From Clytia hemisphaerica (lineage: Eukaryota > Cnidaria > Hydrozoa > Leptothecata > Clytiidae), in assembly GCA_902728285.1 (NCBI GenBank), contig CACVBU010000261.1:255431-319430 (forward strand): a stretch of DNA of 64,000 nucleotides, in the 5' to 3' direction. The position numbers and the translations under genes were made by a program. Each line of letters starts with the position of its first letter. Position 1 is the first letter of the stretch. The notes beneath the pieces were generated by a model. It saw only the letters and a list, made by a program, of their open reading frames with translations, was not told where the DNA came from and made no database searches. Below, in pieces: positions 11,444 through 21,281 of the stretch.

Positions 11444-11960
11444 TCACTCACAAATCGATTTTAGGTTAGAAGAACGTCAATTGACGTTTTAAAAGCTGAC
11501 CCACCCACCCACACCCAGAAACGTCAAACACCTTGATATCCCCGAAAATCTATAAAAACTGCCTTCATCGCTGTTTCGTCAGTTATCTTGATTTTCAATA
11601 CGGCACGCATATTTTATATTTGAAAAAAAAGAAATGGAGATAATTTCTAAACTTGTTCACAAAATTCCCGTTATTAATTATCTCCGTAGTAGGTAGCAAC
11701 AGAAAGAGCGGCCATCTGCAAAAACTCAAGGGCCGTTCGGGCCGTCAAACAAAGAAAAGACATAAACATCGGGCCGTTTGTTTTGGTTTTCAAAACAAAC
11801 GGTGCGATCAAACAGAAACATGGCGAGAAGTAATGTTTGGCATGGAATGAAAAATCGATGTTCCTGGATTTGACCAAAAATGTCAAAAACCTGTAACCCA
11901 CCTACCCATATACGTCAATTGGCGTTCTTCAAACCTAAAATCGATTTGTGAGTGACCCCT
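11443..11960. mobile_element. inverted-repeat element with GTCACTCACAAATCGATTTT ends
   Basis: The left terminus gtcactcacaaatcgatttt (followed by acgtcaattg) is complemented at the right (cgatttgtgagtgac, about 11940-11958). The middle (11690-11810) resembles, inverted, the segment at 18270-18360; both contain gggccg and tttgttttgg motifs. The two ORFs here are artefacts of the repeat. Confidence 0.65.
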
Positions 11961-12857
11961 AAAGAGAAAACATTCGAATCATAACAACAAAGGGTTTTCC
12001 TAAGCATAAATAATAAGAAGATGCAACAGATCAGAAAGGTTTTTCCCCTTCTTCTTTCTCTAACAAAGGTAAACACATAAACATTCGAATGTAAAAAGAT
12101 TCGAAGTTTATTTTCTTTGATTTAGCTTTCGCATGAAGCTCTTTAATTTATATTGGCTGGTTATTGGCTTATCTTACAAAAAGCATTCACATGGTTTATG
12201 CTTTGTAAGAGGGAAAACCCGTTGAAATTTATTAGCAATTGTTCGAAAAGATCTCTGAGAAAACCCAGAATAAAGATCTTATGCTATGAAATTTACGTTT
12301 TCGAGTTAGAAAAGTAAACTACGGAGGAGATATTTTTGTGTTTTTTCTACACTATACTACGTTCTGTAAAATACAACTATGAAAATCAAAATGGCGACAA
12401 GCATTTTCAGTCGATCATGGATTTTCTTCATCATCCAAAATTCAAATTTACAGCTTTCTAACTTTTATTTTCTGGTAGAAAATGGTATATTTGTTTTGTT
12501 GAAAGTATTATCTTTCAAAGTCTCCTTATTATAGCCTCTAAAACTGTCTAAAATTGACATTTTTCAAATATTATGCATTATGCATTATGCAATATGCATT
12601 ATATTTTATGCATTATGTTCCAGTCGTTTCCTATATAGACCTTTTTGCCTTTCCATCCGCCATATTGAATTGTATGCAAAAATTATGGTGGCCGAAATGG
12701 TGGTGAAATTCCCTTAGAAAGCATGCAAAACATATGCAAAAAGAAAGTTACATGCATAATTGGCATTATATATCAAAAATAAATTTGACGTCAGAACAGA
12801 TCAGTCGTGCTCTTCGTTTTTTTTATAAATGGAGAATTTTTAATAAAATACAAAAAC
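11961..12857. other. gene-poor stretch upstream of the LINE ORF1
   Basis: AT-rich DNA with tandem attatgcattatgc units at 12569-12612, similar to gcataatgcataat units at 10070-10105. No gene is seen before the retrotransposon ORF1. Confidence 0.4.
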
Positions 12858-13939
12858 ATGAAAAAAACGACCAAATTTCAACAAAAAACGGTATCGCCTA
12901 GCAGAATTTCAACAAGAGATGAAATCGAAAATGTTGCAAATGGATGTACAGAACAAAATTGCATAAAAGATGACGACAAAATGAGATTAGAATGTCATAA
13001 ATGTCAACGAACACTGCATTATGCATGCACAGGACTACCATCTTACCAAATACAAATGTTCCTGAATAAAGGCTATCGAAAATACCAATGCATAAATTGC
13101 TGTTCCATCGATCAAGAGCTACACCGAAAAATCTTGGACCAATCAGAGAAAATCAAAAGCTGCACACATAGCCGTAAAGAAATTGAAGCGTGCGAAAATA
13201 TTATCAAGGTGAAAAACGAGAATGAAAGGAAGTTGAATGTTGCGGTTAAAGAATTACAAGCTAGATGTCAGGGATACGTTAAAGAAAGGAACCATGTTGC
13301 CGATACAATTCAAGCTCAATTTTTAGCGCTGGAAACTAAACTTACCACTAAAATCGAAGATACAATGAATGCGAAACCTACAGATAACAAAAACGAAAAC
13401 AAATTCAAAGAAAAGTTTTGCCGAAAATCACGAAAACCAATGACGAGTTAAATATATCCAGCATGAAACAAATACTTCGCAGCGAAAAGGTCGAAGAACA
13501 AATGGAAGAACAGAGAAAGCAATCAAGGGAAGCTAACATCATCATCCATGGAGTGGAAGAGAATGGCAATAGAGATGAAAATGATTTCGTAAACGAACTC
13601 CTAAACGACGTTAAAATAAACACAGAGCCAACTTACGTCTCCCGTATTGGTAAAGAATCAAATCGTACACGACCAATCAAAGTTGTATTTAATGGCGGGC
13701 ATGTAAAATACAAATTTATGAGAAACTTAAGGGAATTGAAGCAGTACGACAAGTACGCCAACATGAGCATCACAGACGATTTAACAATAATGGAAAGAGA
13801 CCAAGTAAAAGAATGGAGAAGTAAAGCAAACGAGAGAAATCGAGCAATGCCGCAGAGCGATTACAAATGGAGAGTGCGAGGAAGTCCTCAAGGAGGATTA
13901 TATTTAAAAAAGATATTTTGTAAAACAAGATCGGTTTAG
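12858..13939 (+). pseudogene. LINE-type ORF1 (PHD finger, coiled coil, RRM-like) with one frameshift
   Basis: Frame 1 opens at ATG 12858 and ends at TAA 13449-13451; frame 2 is open from 13388 to TAG 13937-13939. Together they make one protein with a single -1 shift needed inside the 13388-13448 overlap. Around residues 30-85 there is a PHD-like C4HC3 finger (ECHKCQRTLHYAC, then CINC), followed by a long charged helix suggesting a coiled coil. The second frame contains IIIHGVEENG, YVSRIGKESN, RPIKVVF and SITDDLT, the order seen in the nucleic-acid-binding domain of ORF1 proteins from CR1/I/L1-type LINEs. ORF1 proteins bind element RNA. No endonuclease/RT ORF2 follows, so this is either a 3'-deleted copy or an ORF1-only element. 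No clear slippery heptamer is visible at the shift, so mutation is more likely than programmed frameshifting. Confidence 0.75.
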
Positions 13940-14186
13940 TAACCTTTGTAATAAACCAAACCAATGTATGAGCGATTTATAGAGGCCCATGTGCATGCAC
14001 GGTGGCCTGGAAATCTGTAAAACATTATTATTATATTTAAAGTGTAATCTTGTAGAAGAAAGATATTAAAATTTGCTTCTTTTGAAAACAAACTAGAAAT
14101 AATCAAATTCGCTCATCTCTTGGAACAAGCACTTCAAAAAACCATAACATTAGACACAAACTCAAGCTGAAAAATCACCCGGGAAG
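13940..14186. other. 3' flank of the LINE ORF1 copy
   Basis: An aataaa at 13950-13955 follows the ORF by about 11 bp. The sequence then becomes AT-rich with no RT-coding capacity. Confidence 0.4.
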
Positions 14187-15262
14187 GTACAAAAATAATC
14201 CTTATTCGGCCGACAGTAAATTATTCTCCTGGGAATAGAACCGCCCAGTCAGGGCCTCTTTGGTCTTTTATAACATTAGCTCGGATAGAATAAAAACATA
14301 CCTGATCAACACAACCAAACCTTCTGTCTTGCGTTTACTCTTTCCTTCCCAACAACTTTCGTTTTTGCTTATGTAGGTTTTAAGATCCACAAGTAATGAA
14401 CCTCTTATAGCTTTATTTGAATAAATCTGTTTAAAAACCTTCTGTCAGGTTTCATTCTGTGCGTTTTTTATCCACGTGGTGAACCGGTTTCCCCGATTTC
14501 CCGATAATTAAAAATTGGAACTTTCCCGTGGGCGCGATTGAGCGTACCACCATCGCGAAATATTTTTCGTGAAAATTTATCGTATTTTAATGCTAATATA
14601 ATCTAGATAGGAAACAAATATTAAATTTGACTCTTTTTTTGCTTGTATTTCTAAATTTTACGATAAAAAGAACTATTTACAAATTATTTTCTTTAACGGG
14701 CGTTGAATCGATATTGACATATGTAATGATGTCATAATCAATGCCGTGCATATTTTGTCAGCGCCGTGCATATTATGTTAACATCCTTTTCATTGGATAA
14801 ATACCACTAAAATATACAAGCAAAGTAAACATAAATTTATCGCCCGCATGGCTTAACTAAGCGTATATACCTCTCTTATTCATTATCTAAGAATTGGAGC
14901 GGGCAAAGATTACCGTGCGGGCTGATAGCGGGCAAAGGTTATTTGAAGATATTTTCAGTTATAATCCAAGGTAGAACAAACTAAACATAGAAAGGGGGTA
15001 TTTTTTACTGCTCTATACGATGATCGGTATTTTTTTAAATACTATGTTTAGATTTTTCTACCTAGCCCCGTTGCTATGTACGCGCCCTGTTGCTAAGACC
15101 TTTGCTTGAAATCGAAAGTGAAACCAAAATAATTTAGCGCAAACTGCCGTTTGCGTAATATTGATAAAGTGAAATGAGGTCCTGACTGGAACCGCCAAAT
15201 GATCAAATCAAAACATTGTTCTGAACCCGCTGAGTGTGACGTCATGATTACTGCTTTCAGTA
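14187..15262. repeat. interspersed repeat split by a hAT-like insertion
   Basis: The pieces 14187-14245 (ggtacaaaaataatcctta...) and 15189-15262 (gaaccgccaaatgatc...gctttcag) are contiguous in a second copy at 17006-17135, where gaaccgcc occurs only once. The first copy was therefore interrupted by the element at 14246-15188. Confidence 0.8.
14246..15188. mobile_element. 943-bp hAT-like non-autonomous element, 8-bp target duplication
   Basis: Terminal inverted repeats CAGTCAGGGCCTC and GAGGTCCTGACTG are bounded by an exact 8-bp duplication GAACCGCC (14238-14245 and 15189-15196). The empty site is preserved at about 17062-17069. The CAG start and 8-bp duplication fit hAT elements. Inside is a small palindrome, ctaaacatag...ctatgtttag (14979-15052). 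No transposase ORF. Confidence 0.85.
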
Positions 15263-15897
15263 GGGTGGTCAGAGGAAATTTCAAACTTACTTGCAGAATA
15301 CCAAACCAAGTTTAATGGAAAGCCATAACCATCAGAAGAAAAATGAGGGGTCATTTACCTTCCAATTCTTTAAAGTTCCAAAGATATTACATTTTGAAGT
15401 TCAATTTTTCAAGCATTTTCGTGCACGCATCGCCAGCCATTTTGTACCTTCATTACAGCACCAAAAGCGAAAGTGTTTTATGAAAAATTCCGCGCGAGAG
15501 GTTTGGTGCGAGTTTTATTTTCCGTAGATGTAGCTGAAACGGGGGTAATTACACCATAATCTTTCCCTTAGCGCTTGCCACCGGAAACAGCTTGATTCTT
15601 ACTTTTTTCACATTTGGAAAGAAAAAACATTGTTCTTTCTAAAAAATTCATGTTCGATAAAAAAATTTGATTTTTTCAATGAAAAAAAACGCATTTTAAG
15701 TACATAATTTGACTTCCTGAAAAATATACATTGCTCCAACCAACGAACGTGGTACATCTCAAAAGCTAAACTATTGCAGGGAACGATGCAAAAAATTCCA
15801 GGTCGATAGCTGTTTCGGGCGGCTAGCGCTTTGGATTTTAGAACCCCCGGATAAAATATTTTGCCGTGCCGCGAACAAGAAGTTTGAAAAAACTCAT

Positions 15898-16325
15898 GCA
15901 GGGGGGGGGGCTAAGAAATATTTTGGCCTTTAAAGAGCCTGGGGGCTAAAATTACCAAAACATTTGGGGGGACCTAGATTGTTGGGGGGAGCCTAGATGA
16001 TCTGACTGAGACTCTGGGGGCTGTTCAGCTAAATTCAAAAGATATCTTATCTTACTATTAAATCAAATATAAAAAGCAAAAGACTTGTAAACATAAATAT
16101 TAAAACAAGTAAAATTTAGTTTTCATTTATCAGTACTCGCATATATTTTTTATTGACTTCTCTCTACGGGGGCGGGAGAACAATGTTTTTGTTTTTGTTT
16201 ATCTTGGGACCTGAAGTATTAGGGGACCTAGCACAATGCAATTTTTTGGGGGGAGCTAAATTGTTGGGGGGACCTTACTTTGTTGGGGGGAGCTAGAAAC
16301 CTGGCTGAAGCTATGCATGAAGACA
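15898..16325 (+). repeat. G-run repeat element, copy 1
   Basis: The block carries a run of ten or more G at about 15901 and repeated units like gggggg(a/g)cctag and ttggggggagc. It recurs in reverse complement at about 37335-37790, and a diverged version is at 40018-40385. Many closely spaced G tracts make G-quadruplex formation possible. Class unknown. Confidence 0.7.
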
Positions 16326-16525
16326 TGATGTGCTGATTTTTTCTGCAAAAGAAAGCTGAATAAATTCTCTACACTTTGGAAAAAATACTTATGTTAAAAG
16401 AGGTTTCCTTCCTTGAGATATGTAAGCTTGAATATTTTTTTTCGAAAATCTATGTTTTGTTACTGCCGCACGCGTAAGGCCCGACCTCCCTACTTTCAGT
16501 TTGCATGTTTGGAAAGTTTGATGTA

Positions 16526-16994
16526 CCGTGAGTGGTCCTAAATCCGACAGCCCTGCCTAAATCCGATGGGGTCTTTCAAAGATACAAACTAAAATAAAAA
16601 CAAACCTTTTGCTGTGGTGATGCATCTTCATTGCAAAGTGTCAAAACTGAGAAATTTGATACACTGAACCAATTGAACCAAAACAATAATTGCTTCTTAC
16701 TGTATACAAAATATAACTTTTTATTACAAAATTGTTAACGTTTTAAATACGAGCAATGGATTCAGAATTATAGAGGTAATTATTTTTACAACTCGCACTT
16801 TTTTGATCACATCAAATTGACATCTTGACATTTTAGTCATCTTGTTAGATGTTTTGTTTGGAGCAAGAGTTCTTGCAATATAGTTTATTGTTCAACTTGG
16901 AGAGGGAATGTTTGTAAACATAGAATTTTTTTTCATAGCAGTTATTTGGGGGGTCGGATTTAGGCAGGGCTGACGGATTTAGGACCACTCACAG
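16526..16994. mobile_element. 469-bp TA-flanked MITE
   Basis: Terminal inverted repeats of about 40 bp begin CCGTGAGTGGTCCTAAATCC and end with the complement, between TA dinucleotides (16524-16525, 16995-16996). TA duplication is typical of Tc1/mariner-type movement. Confidence 0.75.
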
Positions 16995-17005
16995 TACCTT
17001 AAAGA

Positions 17006-17135
17006 AGGTACAAAAATAATCCTTATTTGGCTGATGGTAAATTATTCTCCTGGGAATAGAACCGCCAAATGATCAAATCAAAACATTGATCTGAACCCGC
17101 TGAGTGTGACGTCATAATTACTGCTTTCAGTTTGC
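17006..17135. repeat. intact copy of the 14187-15262 repeat (empty site)
   Basis: This copy runs ggtacaaaaataatccttat ... atagaaccgccaaatgatc ... gctttcag without interruption and so shows the state of the other copy before insertion of 14246-15188. Confidence 0.75.
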
Positions 17136-17401
17136 GTGTTTTGAAAGTTTGATGTGTGTACTCTGTCTTGGTGGAATTTTTTAATGGCATGAAAACGAGT
17201 CTTCAAGACGCAATGTCTTCAAAAACATATTTCTAAAAGGCTTTTGTTGTTCTGTAAATATTTCTTTTTGGATTAAGAAATTCTATCTTTTATTGTTCTA
17301 ATGATTATAATATTTCTTTATAAGATGCTTTGTTTTCTTTTTAATCTTTGTGTAAACTTGCATATGTTTTGCATATTTTCCAACTAAATACAACTATTGT
17401 A

Positions 17402-17704
17402 AATCCTCGAATAAGCACCCGGGCGCTTATTTAATTTTTCAGGCTCTAAGGGGGGCGCTTATTCGAGCAGGGTGCTTATTTTTTTATTGCAGAAATTTAT
17501 ATATCAGCAAATTCGGAATCTGCTTTAAAAACTTAATGTTTCAAAGGGTTTATTTTTCAAAAAAGGATGAATAAAAGAAAATTGGAAAAGTCCAACTGAC
17601 AATTTCTATCATTTTATTCTTAATCGCTTTCTTTCTTTTTAAGACACAAGTATCTACTCAATATCTTATTCAATCAATAAAATTATTTGAATAAGCGACC
17701 CCCC
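17402..17704. mobile_element. degenerate element with CGCTTATTCGAG-type repeats
   Basis: The motif cgaataagc/gcttattcg occurs at both ends and internally (17406, 17455, 17690-17700), giving partial inverted repeats. Boundaries are uncertain. Confidence 0.4.
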
Positions 17705-17918
17705 GTGAGATTGGGTAACTAGCATCAGTGGAGGCTAACAAGCATAACCCTCAAATGAATGATCTGGCTGGTCATTAAAATACAAAGTTGAATGAAAACA
17801 AAAAGGGTAGAGTAGAGCTGCAAGTGGAGCTGCGTAGTTGTATTTTAATGACCAGACAGGTCATTCATTTGAGAGCTATGCATGTTAGCCTCCACTGATG
17901 CAAGTTACCCGATCTCAC
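17705..17918. mobile_element. 214-bp palindromic MITE
   Basis: Nearly the whole unit folds on itself. gtgagattgggtaac, catcagtggaggctaaca and caaatgaatgatctggctgg are all mirrored in the right half, ending gttacccgatctcac, with a short loop near 17790-17830. Confidence 0.8.
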
Positions 17919-18043
17919 CAAGTAACGTCAAATTGACGCGAAGGGGTCTGTGACGCTAATACGTTTCACCAGAAATATTGATATTGAGACGTTTAATCCG
18001 TGACAAATGTTACTTTCCATATTTCTTTTCCTTATTTTATATA

Positions 18044-18235
18044 CCGCAAGTTGGTCTAATATCGACACCCCTCGTCTAATTCTGACATTCTTTAGAGACA
18101 GAAATGATATGAAAGCTTGAATCACTGATTGAAAAAGGATTATTCCTCTCTGACCAATAAGCAAAGAAAAATAGTTTCAACCTTTCTATCAATTTCAGCT
18201 GATAAAAAGGGTGTCGGAATTAGACCAAGTTACGG
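18044..18235. mobile_element. 192-bp TA-flanked MITE
   Basis: The ends CCGCAAGTTGGTCTAATATC and GAATTAGACCAAGTTACGG lie between TA dinucleotides (18042-18043 and 18236-18237). The subterminal motif tcgacacccct is also mirrored. The start resembles the element at 18400. Confidence 0.75.
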
Positions 18236-18399
18236 TACCTAAGTATTTGTTCGCTTCGCTATTTTATAGAACAATTTTAACCAAAACAAACAGCCTAATG
18301 TTTATGTCTCGTGTTCCTTTTGTTTAGCCAGTCCGCGCGGCCCTTAAATTTTGCCGACAGTCTGTCTTTTTTTGTGAAATGCTGCTATTATGTTGATTA

Positions 18400-19666
18400 C
18401 CGTAGAATCGTCTAATATCGACATGTGTCTTGTTATCTCGACATAGCTGTAGGCTGGTCTTCGAAATAATAAATCAAACATAAACAAATACATACCAAAG
18501 TTTCCAATCAATCACTAAATTCTACTCTCCCTATCACGTCATAGATTGCTGATAGAAGTGTTATTGCTTATGTTTGAAAAGAAAACTTTAACGATGTAGT
18601 CATAACTAATAAACTAATTAGCATGCTTTCAACGAAGATACCCAAATCAAAACAACATTTTGCACGTCAGGGCTCGAAATAACGATATTTAGGTGGTCGG
18701 ACACACTGTCCGATCAAAAATTGATTTGGGTCGGACATGTCCTAAGGCTTTTAAAGTAATATGGGTCAGACATGTCCGATTGATTTTTATGTGGGGTATA
18801 CTTCAAGTCTAATACAAGCTTCTGATAGAATTTTACATTGATCACGAAGAAGCTAAACAAATGTCAATTAATGGTCAGAAGCCCATGATTTTTACTTGAA
18901 GCATGCTTTCATTTGTTGAGAAAAAGCATCACACAAAATGAATATCTAACACTAATGATCGCAACTTTGAGAGTTTTTGTGTGTAAATAAAGAAGTTATT
19001 AAAAGAACTAATTTTATGTAAATTACAATTTCTTTTGGAAATTTCACAACGCATCTGACAAATTTTTTGAAAGTACCAAAAGTAATTGGATCGGACATGA
19101 TGTCCGGCTAGAATCGATTTGGGTCGGACAGTTCAGCAATTGGGTCGGACAATGTCCGATGTCCGACCGTTATTTCGAGCCCTGCACGCAAGGAATTTTT
19201 TAGTGAACCTTTTTACCTAAGCCGAAAATTATAAAAAGAACCCGGTTTCCTTTTGAATTTAATGTGACCGGCATACTGGCCATCACGGCGTGCGGCCTCT
19301 TAGTGCCTTGAGCGTGTGTTTGTGATAAATAAGTAAGGGGAAGCCAGGCCGGCTGAGCGCGCAAATTATTTTTATCACTGACTTGAATGAAGCGTGATAA
19401 AGTTGTAAAATTTTAATGATGGGCATGAGAAAGTTTGCATGCGTTTCATGTTTCATATGTTGTGTAAGATTGCTTATAATTTGGCTGCTTTTTTAATTGA
19501 ATGAATTGCAATGTTTACTGAATATTCTAGTTTGATGGATGAACTTGTTTGATAAGAATGATACCAAGAATTTTTTTTGTTTTGTTTTAATTTGTTTTGA
19601 TTATTTTACAGATTCGGTGTCGACTTTAAAGGAGAGGTGTCAATGACACCTTAGACGATTCTACGG
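18400..19666. mobile_element. TA-flanked element with a nested hAT-like MITE
   Basis: The ends CCGTAGAATCGTC and GACGATTCTACGG are perfect complements between TA dinucleotides (18398-18399, 19667-19668). The element is 1,267 bp, of which 517 bp is the later insertion at 18668-19184. No ORF with recognisable transposase motifs. Confidence 0.75.
18668..19184. mobile_element. 517-bp hAT-like MITE
   Basis: Terminal inverted repeats CAGGGCTCGAAATAACG and CGTTATTTCGAGCCCTG are perfect over 17 bp. The CAGGG(C/T)TCGAAAT start is common in animal hAT elements. Just inside, gtcggaca/tgtccgac units are repeated on both arms. The flanks are not an exact 8-bp duplication, so the insertion is older or the ends have changed. 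Confidence 0.75.
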
Positions 19667-19703
19667 TATGACTACAGAGATAATTAATTCTGGCAACTTT
19701 CAG

Positions 19704-19876
19704 ATGGATAGATGTTTTGGCAAACATGACAGTCTTTTGAATAACTAATTACTCCACAGTAGTTACCTAGAGACAAGATAATTTTTATCATGTTTTTATT
19801 GGCTGAGGGAAAGTAATGTATGTGGAGTGATTGGTTATTCAAAAGACTGTTGCGTTTGCCAAAACATCTATCTAGC
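19704..19876. mobile_element. 173-bp palindromic MITE
   Basis: The left half gatagatgttttggcaaac...cagtcttttgaataac...actccac is complemented in the right half (gtggagt...gttattcaaaagactg...gccaaaacatctatc). A short unpaired loop lies at about 19760-19815. Confidence 0.75.
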
Positions 19877-21281
19877 CTGGATCTGGATTGGATATCATCA
19901 AAATCATCAAAATTTTCGAAAAAAAATTCTTACCTTAACATTTAACTCTAAAATTTTAGAGTCTGGTGCAACTAAAAAAGTCTGGTACAGTTTGTTTGAT
20001 AGGTACTGTATGCGAGTGAACCCTTGTTGACAGAATCTCAAAACTTTACTTTGGAAACCCAGACAGATACACATAATTACTTACCATAAAATTTCTTTCA
20101 AACAAACTCGAAAAACTACTTTATAAACTACATTGAAACATCAGTCACATCTATAAAGGATCCTTTTCATCGTGGTTTTGTTTAGAAATTAATCCATAAA
20201 TTATGCTCAGTGACTATGTGCCAATCGAACAATCACATACACTCGCACTCGCATATGCAGGGACAAATATCCCTGCAGACAAGTTAGTTTGACAAGAGAT
20301 AAGATTATAAAAAACTAGACAGTGAAATAGTTTACAGTCTGGATATCCAGGATACTCCTAATTGTTAGTGATGTCATGCATAATTATGTTTTAACATCAT
20401 TATTAAATTTGAGGTTACATGTCCAGTAGCCATTGAGAAACGTCTGAATTCCCGCCATCTTGAAATTATGATCTAGCATGGTTTTTTATTATCCAACCAC
20501 AGTGTTTTATTTACCCGCAATTCTGTCTGCCAATATTACTCGCACGGCAAATATGAGTTTCTAAAATGGCAGCTCTAGAGAGCGAAGCTGTGTAGTTCAT
20601 TTGTTTTAAAATTTTTTGTGTGACAAGGTTATAAAAGACTAGACAGCTTGAAATAATTTATTGTCTGGATATCCAGGGTAGGTTTATCATACTTTTTGAC
20701 TTAAAGCTTTATGGAACTTGTTCTAGTGAAGGTCAAGCAGTTCAAAAGTTTCTAAATGTCACCCATAAAAAGTTCATTTGATAAAAAATGCTGATCTCCT
20801 ATGCAGATAGCAGAAATTGGTAACTTTCACTTTTAATATGTTGGATTTGGAACATTTTTAATTCAAAACTATCTAACTTTGTCTTTAACTTCTAATATTC
20901 TCTTATAGGGGTTTAAGCAGTACCAACCAAACTGAAACTTTAATTAAAATTTCAATGTTTTTGGCTTAGAAAAAAAAACATATGGTGTTCAGATGAGTCC
21001 TTCCTGGTTTACTACCAAAATTTTGACACTTATTTTAAAAGTGTTAATATTTAAGTAACTGAAAATAATTCGAAAATTGAATTATAATTCAATTTTCAAA
21101 TTTTCAATTACTTAAATAAAGAAAAGGTATGATGGTCTTATTTTATTCAATAAGATATGTATAAAATGGGCTCATATTGATTTAAAAGACATTCTTTTTA
21201 TTATTTTTTAGTTATGCTCTACTTATGAATCAATCAATGCAAATCAAATAATCTTAAGAGGTTTTAAAAATATGAGAAACA
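19877..21281. other. 5' flank of GNPTAB
   Basis: No gene seen. A direct repeat of about 60 bp occurs at 20300-20362 and 20622-20680 (both contain ataaaa(a/g)actagacag and gtctggatatccagg). A small AT palindrome lies at about 21048-21117. A pyrimidine-rich tract ending in AG at 21209-21210 could be the acceptor of a 5'-UTR intron or a trans-splice site. A short out-of-frame upstream ORF starts at ATG 21272 and overlaps the GNPTAB start. Confidence 0.4.

Noticed and set aside
13385-13451. Programmed -1 frameshift in the LINE ORF1
   Set aside because: No X-XXY-YYZ heptamer or obvious downstream stem was found in the overlap; a simple indel is the better explanation.
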